DNA of 54,959 bases from NCBI GenBank assembly GCA_903934795.1, contig CAIZPE010000184.1, forward strand, positions 1-54,959, in the 5' to 3' direction. The DNA is from an uncultured bacterium (GTDB taxonomy: Bacteria; Pseudomonadota; Gammaproteobacteria; Burkholderiales; Burkholderiaceae_E). Positions 46,728 through 54,008 of the stretch are shown here, one piece after another. The notes below the pieces were generated by a model. It saw nothing but the letters and a program-made list of their open reading frames with translations, made no database searches and was not told the DNA's origin. The translations under genes and the position numbers were made by a program. Numbering within the stretch: position 1 is the stretch's first letter; each line of letters begins with the position of its first letter.

Positions 46728-47615
46728 TCAGCGTGAGCCGCGCAGCCGCGGATCGAGCAGGTCGCGCAGGGCGTCACCGAACACATTGGTGGCGTAGACC
46801 ACCACGGTCAGGCACAGCCCTGGTGCCAGCGCAAGCCATGGCCCCTGGAACATGTAGGTCCGTCCGCCGCCCGAGAGCATGCCGCCCCAGGTGGGTGCCG
46901 GCGGCGGCACGCCCAGGCCGAGGAAGGACAGGCCGGATTCGGCCAGGATCACCGCGCCCACCCGGGTGGTGAACAGCACGATGATCGGCGGCAGGATGTT
47001 GGGCAGGATGTGCCGCCACAGGATGCGGCCGGTGGTCGAGCCGATGGACTGGGCGGCGTGCACATACATGTTCTCGCGCACCGACACCACCGCGCTGCGG
47101 ATGATCCGCGAGCCGGCGATGCCCAGCAGCAGGCCCAGGGTGCCGATGATCTGCGGCATGCCGGGGCCGAGCACCGACACCACCACGATCAGGATGATCA
47201 GGTCGGGGAAGCTCATCCAGGCGTCGACGAAGCGCTGGGTGACCATGTCGGTCTTGCCACCGAGATAGCCGGTGAGGATGCCGATCACCACCGACACCAC
47301 CGTGGCCAGGGTGGCCGCCGACAGGCCGATGATCACCGACAGCTGCGCCCCGTAAAGGCAGCGCGAGAGCATGTCTCGGCCGAGGTTGTCGGTGCCGAAG
47401 GGGAACTCGAGCGAGGGGGGCTTGAGCCGGTTGATCGGGCTGATCTCGTTCATGCCGTAGGGCGCCAGGAAATCGGCGAACACCCCGCAGAACAGGAAGA
47501 TCAGGAAAACCACCCCGCCGGCGGCGCCCAGCGGCTTGGTGCGGAACAGCCGGCTGAGAAATCCCGGGGGCGCGGGCCGCGCGGGGGCGGCGCTGGCGGC
47601 AGCGGTGGCGCTCAT
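46728..47615 (-). CDS. dppC: Dipeptide-type ABC transporter permease DppC
   Basis: Inner-membrane permease. The ATG at 47615 gives 295 residues; the longer frame upstream lies in dppB. Six membrane segments, with the N-terminal OppC/DppC extension (FRTKPLGAAGGVVFLIFLF), the HPFGTDNLGRD-like PFGTDNLGRDMLSR and the ATPase-contact loop EAA region MYVHAAQSIGSTTGRILWRH, then LAESGLSFLGLGVPPPAPTW and ATNVFGDALRDLLDPRLRG, diagnostic of DppC. It overlaps dppB by 4 nt (ATGA) and is followed by binding protein 2. Confidence 0.93.
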   Translation of the reverse strand: MSATAAASAAPARPAPPGFLSRLFRTKPLGAAGGVVFLIFLFCGVFADFLAPYGMNEISPINRLKPPSLEFPFGTDNLGRDMLSRCLYGAQLSVIIGLSAATLATVVSVVIGILTGYLGGKTDMVTQRFVDAWMSFPDLIILIVVVSVLGPGMPQIIGTLGLLLGIAGSRIIRSAVVSVRENMYVHAAQSIGSTTGRILWRHILPNILPPIIVLFTTRVGAVILAESGLSFLGLGVPPPAPTWGGMLSGGGRTYMFQGPWLALAPGLCLTVVVYATNVFGDALRDLLDPRLRGSR

Positions 47616-48568
47616 GAACGGACCCTCACGCGCGGGTCGAGCAGGCCGTAGCTCAGGTCGACCACCAGGTTGATGAGCATGACCGCCAGACCCACCACCA
47701 GGAACACCCCGGTGATGATCGGATAGTCGCGCTGGTTGACGGCGTCGAGCAGCAGCGTGCCCATGCCGGGGATGCCGAAGATCTGTTCGATGATCACCGC
47801 GCCGCCGATCACCAGCGGCGCCTGCAGGCCGATCAGGGTGACCACCGGGATGAGCGCGTTGCGCAGCGCGTGGCGGAACACCACCAGACGCTCGGGCAGG
47901 CCCTTGGCCATGGCGGTGCGGATGTAGTCCTGGCGCAGCACCTCGAGCATCATGGTGCGGGTCATGCGCATGGTGACCGCCGAGAGCGCGGCGCCGAGCA
48001 CCGCTGCCGGCACCAGCATCTGCTGCAGGTTGCCGATCGGGTCTTCGGTGAAGGCGATGTAGCTCACCTCGGGCGACCAGCCCCAGAAGATGGAGGGGAT
48101 CACCACCACCATGGTGCCCAGCCAGAAGCTGGGGATGGCCAGCAGCAGGATGGAGAAGGAGCGGGCGATGTAGTCGCCCGCGGTGTCCTGGCGGATGGCC
48201 GAGTAGATGCCCACCGGCAGGGCGATGCTCAGGCCGATCAGGATGGCGAACAGGCCGAGCTCGAAGGTGACCGGCAGCCGCTCGACGAGACGGTCGATCA
48301 CCGGGGTGGCCTGCCACAGCGAGTTGCCCATGTCACCGCGCAGCAGGTTGCCCACCCAGGTGAGGTACTGCGACCACATCGGCTGATCGAGCCCGAGCGT
48401 GCGCATCAGGGCTTCGCGGTCGAGCTTGCTGGCGCTGATGTCGTTCTGGCTGAGCATCATGTCGATGATGTCGCCGGGGATCAGCCGCACCGTGCAGAAC
48501 ACGATGATGCTGGCGAAGATCAGGGTGGGAATCAGCGCCAGCAGGCGGCGCGCGATGTAGGCCTGCAT
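47612..48568 (-). CDS. dppB: Dipeptide-type ABC transporter permease DppB
   Basis: First permease of the importer, 318 residues. Begins MQAYIARRLLALIPTLIFAS, the DppB/OppB start, then LIPGDIIDMML, ITPVIDRLVERLPVT-like domain, and the loop EVLRQDYIRTAMAKGLPER, followed by HALRNALIPVVTLIGLQ and the C-terminal NLVVDLSYGLLDPRVR. It is the first long gene of the leftward operon, and its own ribosome-binding site is poor. A 27-codon ORF with a strong site ends 3 nt before its ATG, so dppB translation may depend on that leader. Confidence 0.93.
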   Translation of the reverse strand: MQAYIARRLLALIPTLIFASIIVFCTVRLIPGDIIDMMLSQNDISASKLDREALMRTLGLDQPMWSQYLTWVGNLLRGDMGNSLWQATPVIDRLVERLPVTFELGLFAILIGLSIALPVGIYSAIRQDTAGDYIARSFSILLLAIPSFWLGTMVVVIPSIFWGWSPEVSYIAFTEDPIGNLQQMLVPAAVLGAALSAVTMRMTRTMMLEVLRQDYIRTAMAKGLPERLVVFRHALRNALIPVVTLIGLQAPLVIGGAVIIEQIFGIPGMGTLLLDAVNQRDYPIITGVFLVVGLAVMLINLVVDLSYGLLDPRVRVRS

Positions 48569-48571
48569 GAC

Positions 48572-48655
48572 TCAGCCCCGTGGTGCCGGCCGCCGCGAGG
48601 GCGAACCCGGGATTCGAATGGCCGAGCGCAAGCGTTGCCGGGCGGCGTGGGGCAT
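48572..48655 (-). CDS. Leader peptide upstream of dppB (putative)
   Basis: A 27-codon ORF, MPHAARQRLRSAIRIPG plus ten more residues, containing 7 Arg and 5 Pro. Its ATG at 48655 is preceded by AGGAG at 4 nt, one of the best ribosome-binding sites of the region, whereas dppB has none. The TGA stop is 3 nt before the dppB ATG, the spacing for translational coupling. It lies in the leader predicted downstream of the -10 at 48718-48723. It could be a regulatory leader or simply an entry site for ribosomes; it is too short to call with confidence. Confidence 0.42.
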   Translation of the reverse strand: MPHAARQRLRSAIRIPGSPSRRPAPRG

Positions 48656-48717
48656 GGGTCTCCTCGTTGGACGGCCCCTGCTCCTTGCTGGAGTCTGTCG
48701 GGGTCCGGGTTCGGATC

Positions 48718-48747
48718 ACTGTAGGTCACAACGCTCGCGCGGCGCAA
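48718..48747 (-). promoter_or_regulatory. Probable promoter of the dpp-like operon
   Basis: Minus-strand TTGCGC (48747-48742) and TACAGT (48723-48718), 18 nt apart, would start transcription near 48710, giving a leader of about 140 nt that contains the 27-codon ORF. The rest of the 301-nt divergent gap, between 48750 and the SDR start, has a GCCGGC-type palindrome but no convincing promoter for the SDR gene. Confidence 0.4.
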
Positions 48748-48869
48748 GGCGGCGCCCCGACCGGCGTTCCGGGGCGCATACCGGAAATTCGAAATCGGCG
48801 TGACGGCCGGCGCCGGCATGGGATGTGGCAAGCTCTCGCCGGCCCCGATCCCATACCAGGAGACACCTG

Positions 48870-49634
48870 ATGTCGTTGTTCAATCTCGATGGCAAGGTCG
48901 CCGTCATCACCGGATCCTCGCGCGGCATCGGTCGCGCCATCGCCGAGCGCATGGCCGAGCAGGGTGCGCGTGTGGTGGTGTCCTCGCGCAAGGAGGCTGC
49001 CTGCCTCGAGGTGGTCGCGGCGATCGAGGCCCGCCACGGCAAGGGCCGCGCGATCGCGGTGCCGGCCAGCATCTCGTCCAAGGACGACATCGGCCGGCTC
49101 ATCGAGGAGACCATGGCCGCCTTCGGCCGCATCGACATCCTGGTCTGCAATGCCGCCTCCAACCCGTACTACGGACCGATGGCCGGCATCTCGGACGACC
49201 AGTTCCGCAAGATCCTCGACAACAACATCGTCTCCAATCACTGGCTGGTGCAACTGGTGGCCCCGCAGATGATCGAGCGCCGCGACGGCTCGATCATCAT
49301 CGTGTCCTCGATCGGCGGGCTGCGCGGCTCGCCGGTGATCGGCGCGTACTGCATCTCCAAGGCCGCCGACGCACAGCTCGCCCGCAACCTGGCGGTGGAG
49401 TACGGCCCGCACAATGTGCGCGTGAACTGCATCTCGCCCGGCCTGATCAAGACCGATTTCGCGCGCGCGCTCTGGGAAAACCCCGAGACCGCCACCCGTG
49501 CCACCGCCACCACCCCGCTGCGGCGCATCGGCCAGCCCGACGAGATCGCCGGCGCGGCGGTGTTCCTCGCCTCGGCTGCCGGCAGCTACCTCACCGGCCA
49601 GAACATCGTCGTCGACGGCGGCGCCACCATCTGA
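48870..49634 (+). CDS. Short-chain dehydrogenase/reductase (classical SDR)
   Basis: NAD(P)-dependent oxidoreductase, 254 residues from the ATG at 48870 (AGGAGA 6 nt ahead; an upstream ATG gives an unlikely Arg-rich extension). Cofactor motif TGSSRGIG (14-21), NAAS near 94, catalytic Ser147 (IVSSIGG), Tyr160 and Lys164 (AYCISK), then CISPGLIKTDFARAL and the C-terminal YLTGQNIVVDGG. It resembles the DHRS4-like/3-oxoacyl reductase group. It leads a rightward run of acyl-CoA dehydrogenases and probably handles a hydroxyacyl or related intermediate; the substrate is not deducible. Confidence 0.9.
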   Translation: MSLFNLDGKVAVITGSSRGIGRAIAERMAEQGARVVVSSRKEAACLEVVAAIEARHGKGRAIAVPASISSKDDIGRLIEETMAAFGRIDILVCNAASNPYYGPMAGISDDQFRKILDNNIVSNHWLVQLVAPQMIERRDGSIIIVSSIGGLRGSPVIGAYCISKAADAQLARNLAVEYGPHNVRVNCISPGLIKTDFARALWENPETATRATATTPLRRIGQPDEIAGAAVFLASAAGSYLTGQNIVVDGGATI

Positions 49635-49683
49635 ACCCCATCCCCGCCGCCCCGGTCGCGGCGAGCCTGCCCGGAGTCCTGCC

Positions 49684-50886
49684 ATGAATGCCCTCACCGA
49701 ACCCGAGACCCTCGCCACCTTCCGCGCCGAGACCCGCGCCTGGCTGGAGGCCAACTGTCCGGCCGAGATGCGCCGCCCGGTCACCAGCGAGAACGACACC
49801 TGCTGGGGTGGGCGCAACTTCACCTTCCAGTCCGAGGCCCAGCGTCTCTGGATGACCCGCATGGCCGAGAAGGGCTGGACCGTGCCCGACTGGCCGCGCG
49901 AATACGGCGGTGCGGGGCTGTCGCGCGCCGAGGTCAAGGTGCTGCGCGAGGAGATGCGTGCGCTGGGCTGCCGCTCGCCGCTGGACAGCTTCGGCATCTG
50001 GATGCTCGGACCGGCGCTGATGCGCTACGGCAATGCCGAGCAGAAGGCCGAGCACCTGCCGCGCATCGCCCGCGGCGAGATCCGCTGGTGCCAGGGCTAC
50101 TCCGAGCCCAATGCCGGCTCCGACCTTGCCTCGCTCGCCACCCGCGCCGATCTGCAGGGCGACCACTGCATGGTCAACGGCCAGAAGATCTGGACTTCCT
50201 ACGCCGACAAGGCCGACTGGATCTTCTGCCTGGTGCGCACCGACTTCGCCGCGAAGAAGCATGACGGCATCAGCTTCCTGCTCTTCGACATGGCCTCGCC
50301 GGGCGTCACCACGCGCCCCATCCTCCTGATTTCTGGCAAGTCGCCGTTCTGCGAGACCTTCTTCGACAATGTCCAGGTGCCGCGCCGCAACCTGGTGGGC
50401 GAGATCAACCGCGGCTGGGAGATCGCCAAGTACCTGCTCACGCATGAGCGCGAATCGATCAGCGGCATGGGCACGCGCAGCGCCGGCCGGCCGCTGCCCC
50501 AGACCGCGCTGGCCGCCGCCGGGTCCGACGCCGAGGGGCGGCTCGCCGATCCGCTGCTGCGTGCCAGCCTTGCCGCCTTCGAGGTCGACGAGGCCGCCTT
50601 CGGCCTGATGCTCGAGCGCCACGGTGACCTTGCCCGGCAGGGGCAGGCCGACCCGGCCTTCTCGTCGGTGCTCAAGTACTACGGCTCCGAGCTCAACAAG
50701 CGTCGCTTCGAGCTGGCGATGCAGGCTGCCGGCAGCGATGCGCTCGAGTGGGAGAGCGAGCGCTCCGATGACGGCGCGCTGGCGCGCGGCTGGCTGCGTA
50801 CCAAGGCCAACTCCATCGAGGGCGGGACCAGCGAGGTCCAGCTCAACATCGTCTCCAAGCGCATCCTGGCGCTGCCCGGCGCCTGA
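49684..50886 (+). CDS. Acyl-CoA dehydrogenase family protein (1)
   Basis: FAD-dependent acyl-CoA dehydrogenase. From the ATG at 49684 it has 400 residues. FAD/substrate loop WCQGYSEPNAGSDLASLATR, then VNGQKIWTSYADKADWIF, FDNVQVPRRNLVGEINRGW and the C-terminal EGGTSEVQLNIVSKRIL with the conserved EGGTSEVQ motif. It belongs to the two-subunit-like pairs (with the next gene) found in catabolic clusters for branched or cyclic carboxylates, where two different ACADs form one enzyme. It follows the SDR gene by 49 nt and precedes the second dehydrogenase by 35 nt. Confidence 0.9.
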   Translation: MNALTEPETLATFRAETRAWLEANCPAEMRRPVTSENDTCWGGRNFTFQSEAQRLWMTRMAEKGWTVPDWPREYGGAGLSRAEVKVLREEMRALGCRSPLDSFGIWMLGPALMRYGNAEQKAEHLPRIARGEIRWCQGYSEPNAGSDLASLATRADLQGDHCMVNGQKIWTSYADKADWIFCLVRTDFAAKKHDGISFLLFDMASPGVTTRPILLISGKSPFCETFFDNVQVPRRNLVGEINRGWEIAKYLLTHERESISGMGTRSAGRPLPQTALAAAGSDAEGRLADPLLRASLAAFEVDEAAFGLMLERHGDLARQGQADPAFSSVLKYYGSELNKRRFELAMQAAGSDALEWESERSDDGALARGWLRTKANSIEGGTSEVQLNIVSKRILALPGA

Positions 50887-50921
50887 GTCCGGCGCGGCCC
50901 CGCTATCTGAACGGAAACCCC

Positions 50922-52043
50922 ATGGCACTCACCCTGGATGAATCGCAGCGCATGCTGCACGACTCGGCGCGCAGCTTCATCGGCGAGCGCGCGCCGGTGG
51001 CCCATCTGCGTCGGCTGCGCGACAGCCGCGATCCCGACGGTTTCGACCGCGCCCTCTGGAAGGAATTCGCCAGCATGGGCTTCTCGGGCGTGCTGGTCGC
51101 CGAGGCCCACGGCGGTCTCGGCCTGGGCCTGGTCGAGGCCGGCATCATCATGGAGGCCATCGGGCGCAGCCTGATGCCCTCGCCCTTCTTCGCCACCTCG
51201 GTGCTGGGTGCGACCGCCCTGGCCAGTGCCGACCGACCCGACGCCATGGCCGGACACCTGTCGGCGCTGGCCGCCGGCGAGCGGCTGTTCGCGCTGGCCG
51301 TCGACGAGGGGCCGCGTCATCGGCCGGCGGCGCTCGCCTGTGCAGCCACGCCGGCCGGTGATGGCTACACCCTGCAGGGCGCCAAGACCTTCGTGGTCGA
51401 TGGCCATGTGGCCCACTGGCTGATCGTCGCGGCCACCGCGCCGCAGGGCACGGTGCTGCTGCTGGTCGATCCCGCCCAGGCCGGCGTTGCGGTCGAGCGC
51501 ACCGTGATGGTCGATGCCCACAACGCCGCGCGGGTGCGACTCGATGCCGTGTCGGTGCCGGCGGCGCAGGTGCTGGTCGGTCCGGCCCGTGGCGCGCAGG
51601 TGTTGGCGGCTGTGCTCGAAGCGGGCCGCGCGGTGCTGGCCGCCGAACTGCTCGGCGCCGGCGACGAGACCTTCTCGCGCACCGTGGCCTACCTGCGTGA
51701 TCGCAAGCAGTTCGGTCGCACCATCGGCGAGTTCCAGGCGCTGCAGCACCGCGCTTCCATCCTCTACACCGATCTCGAACTTGCCCGGGCCGCGGTCATG
51801 CGTGGCCTGCAGGCGGCCGCGGCCGGCGGCGACGAGGCGGCGCGCTGGGTGTCGGTGGCCAAGGCCAAGGCCTGCCAGGCGGCTGGCCTGGCGGCCCAGG
51901 AGGGCGTGCAGATGCATGGCGGCATGGGCATGACCGATGCCTTCGACCAGGGCCTGTTCATGAAGCGCATCAAGGTGCTGCAGGAACTCTTCGGCGACGC
52001 CGCCTTCCACGGCGACCGGCTGGCGCGGCTCAACGGCTACTGA
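50922..52043 (+). CDS. Acyl-CoA dehydrogenase family protein (2)
   Basis: Second acyl-CoA dehydrogenase-fold protein, 373 residues. N-terminal LDESQRMLHDSARSFIGERA, then FSGVLVAEAHGGLGLGLVEA, weak or missing substrate/FAD loop residues compared with its partner, and RKQFGRTIGEFQALQHRASI followed by the C-terminal EGVQMHGGMGMTDAFDQGLF. The EGVQMHGGMGMT motif contains the base-region sequence of this group. Paired genes of this sort often form a heteromeric dehydrogenase with one subunit carrying FAD contacts. A 9-bp hairpin follows 10 nt after the stop. Confidence 0.9.
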   Translation: MALTLDESQRMLHDSARSFIGERAPVAHLRRLRDSRDPDGFDRALWKEFASMGFSGVLVAEAHGGLGLGLVEAGIIMEAIGRSLMPSPFFATSVLGATALASADRPDAMAGHLSALAAGERLFALAVDEGPRHRPAALACAATPAGDGYTLQGAKTFVVDGHVAHWLIVAATAPQGTVLLLVDPAQAGVAVERTVMVDAHNAARVRLDAVSVPAAQVLVGPARGAQVLAAVLEAGRAVLAAELLGAGDETFSRTVAYLRDRKQFGRTIGEFQALQHRASILYTDLELARAAVMRGLQAAAAGGDEAARWVSVAKAKACQAAGLAAQEGVQMHGGMGMTDAFDQGLFMKRIKVLQELFGDAAFHGDRLARLNGY

Positions 52044-52053
52044 GCTCCGTCAC

Positions 52054-52078
52054 GCGTCCGAGCGCGCTTCTCGGACGC
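52054..52078 (+). terminator. Hairpin after the second acyl-CoA dehydrogenase
   Basis: GCGTCCGAG (52054-52062) and CTCGGACGC (52070-52078) form a perfect 9-bp stem with a 7-nt loop, 10 nt after the stop. No T-tract, but the -10-like element just downstream supports a transcription boundary here. Confidence 0.5.
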
Positions 52079-52103
52079 TGCCGGCCGGCGCGGGGGCCGG
52101 TGC

Positions 52104-52109
52104 TACCAT
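52104..52109 (+). promoter_or_regulatory. Possible -10 element of the FAH-family gene
   Basis: TACCAT (5 of 6 to TATAAT counting one mismatch pair loosely; strictly 4 of 6) in the 97-nt gap, 31 nt before the ATG and downstream of a hairpin. The match is weak and no -35 was found. Confidence 0.28.
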
Positions 52110-52140
52110 CCGGCGCTTTCTCACGGACGATGCCCCCGCC

Positions 52141-52923
52141 ATGCTCTGGATGCGTTTCCTGCTCGATGGTCGCCCCGCCCTGGGCCAGCTCGACGGCGAC
52201 CGGGTCGTGGTTCACGAGGGCTCGATCTTCGATTCGCCCCGGCCCACCGGCCAGGTGCTCGCGGCCGACGCGGTGCACTGGCTTGCGCCCTGCGAGCCCG
52301 GCAAGTTCATCTGCCTGTGGAACAACTTCCACGCCGCGGCTGCCAAGCAGAGTCAGGCCATTCCGGCCGAGCCGCTCTGGGTGATCAAGGCGGCCAGCGC
52401 GCTGTCGGCGCATCGCGCGCCGATCCCCGCGCCGGCGGCCACGGCCTACGACGGCCGCGTGGTCTTCGAGGGCGAGCTCGGCGTGGTGATCGGCCGGCGC
52501 TGCCGTGATGTCGACGAAGCGCAGGCCGCCAACCACATCCTGGGCTACACCTGCGTCAATGACGTGACCGCGCTCGAACTGATCAACCGCGACCCGGCCT
52601 TCGCGCAATGGACGCGGGCCAAGAGCTTTGATGGCTTCGGGCCTTTCGGTCCGGTGATTGCCACCGGGCTCGACCCGCTCTCGCTCACGGTGCGCACCCT
52701 GGTGGGCGGCCGCGAGCGTCAGAACTATCCGGTGGCCGACATGATCTTCAAGCCGGCGCAGATTGTCGCGCGCCTGTCGCGGGAGATGACGCTGGAGCCT
52801 GGTGATGTGATCTCCTGCGGCACCTCGCTGGGCGTGCTGCCGATGCGGCCCGGCCAGCTGGTCGAGGTGAGCATCGAGGGCATTGGCACCCTGTCCAACG
52901 AATACCAGGCCGCGGCCGCCTGA
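52141..52923 (+). CDS. Fumarylacetoacetate hydrolase family protein
   Basis: Metal-dependent hydrolase, isomerase or decarboxylase of the FAH fold, 260 residues. Short N-terminal domain (about 1-50), then the FAH core with FICLWNNFHAAAAK, Glu110 and Glu112 in VFEGELGVVIGRRC (metal ligands), GYTCVNDVTALELINRD (third acidic ligand Asp and partner residues), AKSFDGFGPFGPVI and EPGDVISCGTSLGV. It is of the UGL/HpcE-like short group acting on acyl-pyruvates or oxaloacetate-type compounds. It belongs with the flanking dehydrogenases; the actual reaction is unknown. Confidence 0.88.
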   Translation: MLWMRFLLDGRPALGQLDGDRVVVHEGSIFDSPRPTGQVLAADAVHWLAPCEPGKFICLWNNFHAAAAKQSQAIPAEPLWVIKAASALSAHRAPIPAPAATAYDGRVVFEGELGVVIGRRCRDVDEAQAANHILGYTCVNDVTALELINRDPAFAQWTRAKSFDGFGPFGPVIATGLDPLSLTVRTLVGGRERQNYPVADMIFKPAQIVARLSREMTLEPGDVISCGTSLGVLPMRPGQLVEVSIEGIGTLSNEYQAAAA

Positions 52924-52964
52924 ACGGCGGCCCGTGGCCGCATCACTCTTTCGGAGCGTGTGAG

Positions 52965-53972
52965 ATGAAGATCACCATCGGGGGGGCCGGCGCGATCGGC
53001 GGCTACCTCGGGGCGCGGCTGGCGCTGGCCGGCGAGGATGTCACCTTCGTGGCTCGCGGCGCCAACCTCGCGGCCTTGCGCGCCGACGGCATCCGCCTGA
53101 TCGAGGAAGATGGCACCGAGCGGGTGGCGCGTCCGATCCGGGCGGTGCAGTCGATGGCCGAGGCCGGCCCGCAGGACTATGTGCTGCTCACCCTCAAGGC
53201 CCATCAGGTCGAGCAGGTGGCCCCCGACATGCGCGCGCTGTTCGGGCCCGACACGGCGGTGGTGACCATGCAGAACGGCATTCCGTGGTGGTACTTCCAT
53301 CGGCTGGGCGGCGAGTACGACGGGCGCGCGGTCACGGCGGTCGATCCGCGGGGCGTGATCGCCGCCAGCATCGAGAACGAGCGCATCATCGGCTCGGTGG
53401 TCTACCCGGCGAGCGAGCTGGTGGCGCCGGGCGTGGTCAAGGTGATCGAGGGCAACCGCTTCTCGCTGGGCGAGCCCGACAACAGCCGCTCCGAGCGCGC
53501 CGTGCGCCTGTCAGAGGCGATGATCCGCGCCGGGTTCAAGTCGCCGGTCTCCACCGATCTGCGCGGCGAGATCTGGCTCAAGCTCTGGGGCAATCTCACC
53601 TTCAATCCGGTGAGCGCGCTCACGCACGCCACCCTGGCCGGCATCTGCCGCTTTCCGCTCACCCGTGAGCTCGCCGCGGGCATGATGCGCGAGGCGCAGG
53701 CCGTGGCCGAGAAGCTCGGCGCGCGCATGCGGGTGTCGGTGGACAAGCGCATCGCCGGCGCCGAGGCGGTGGGCGAGCACAAGACCTCGATGCTGCAGGA
53801 TGTGGAGCGCGGCCGTGCACTGGAGCTCGACGCCCTGCTGGGCAGCGTGGTGGAGCTCGCCCGCATCACCGGCATCGAGACGCCGCGCATCGACGCCATC
53901 CATGCCTGCGCGTCGCTGCTCGCCGCCACGCTCGCGGCGCAGAACGGGCGGCTGGAAGTCCAGCCGCTCTAG
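52965..53972 (+). CDS. 2-Dehydropantoate 2-reductase family protein (PanE/ApbA-like)
   Basis: NADPH-dependent ketopantoate reductase-fold protein, 335 residues. N-terminal GAGAIGGYLGARLALAGEDV (7-26) binds NADP, then VLLTLKAHQVEQVAPDMRAL, MQNGIPWWYFHRLGG, the catalytic Lys-Asn-type WLKLWGNLTFNPVSALTHAT and AEKLGARMRVS ... KTSMLQDVERGRALELDALL, the C-terminal domain pattern. Length and motifs match the family. Because it lies in a catabolic cluster and not near panBC, it may reduce another 2-oxo acid, so panE is not assigned. It ends 36 nt before the convergent TctA-like gene. Confidence 0.82.
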   Translation: MKITIGGAGAIGGYLGARLALAGEDVTFVARGANLAALRADGIRLIEEDGTERVARPIRAVQSMAEAGPQDYVLLTLKAHQVEQVAPDMRALFGPDTAVVTMQNGIPWWYFHRLGGEYDGRAVTAVDPRGVIAASIENERIIGSVVYPASELVAPGVVKVIEGNRFSLGEPDNSRSERAVRLSEAMIRAGFKSPVSTDLRGEIWLKLWGNLTFNPVSALTHATLAGICRFPLTRELAAGMMREAQAVAEKLGARMRVSVDKRIAGAEAVGEHKTSMLQDVERGRALELDALLGSVVELARITGIETPRIDAIHACASLLAATLAAQNGRLEVQPL

Positions 53973-54008
53973 CGCGGCGCGGGCGCAGCCCGCGGTGACG
54001 GGCCGGCC

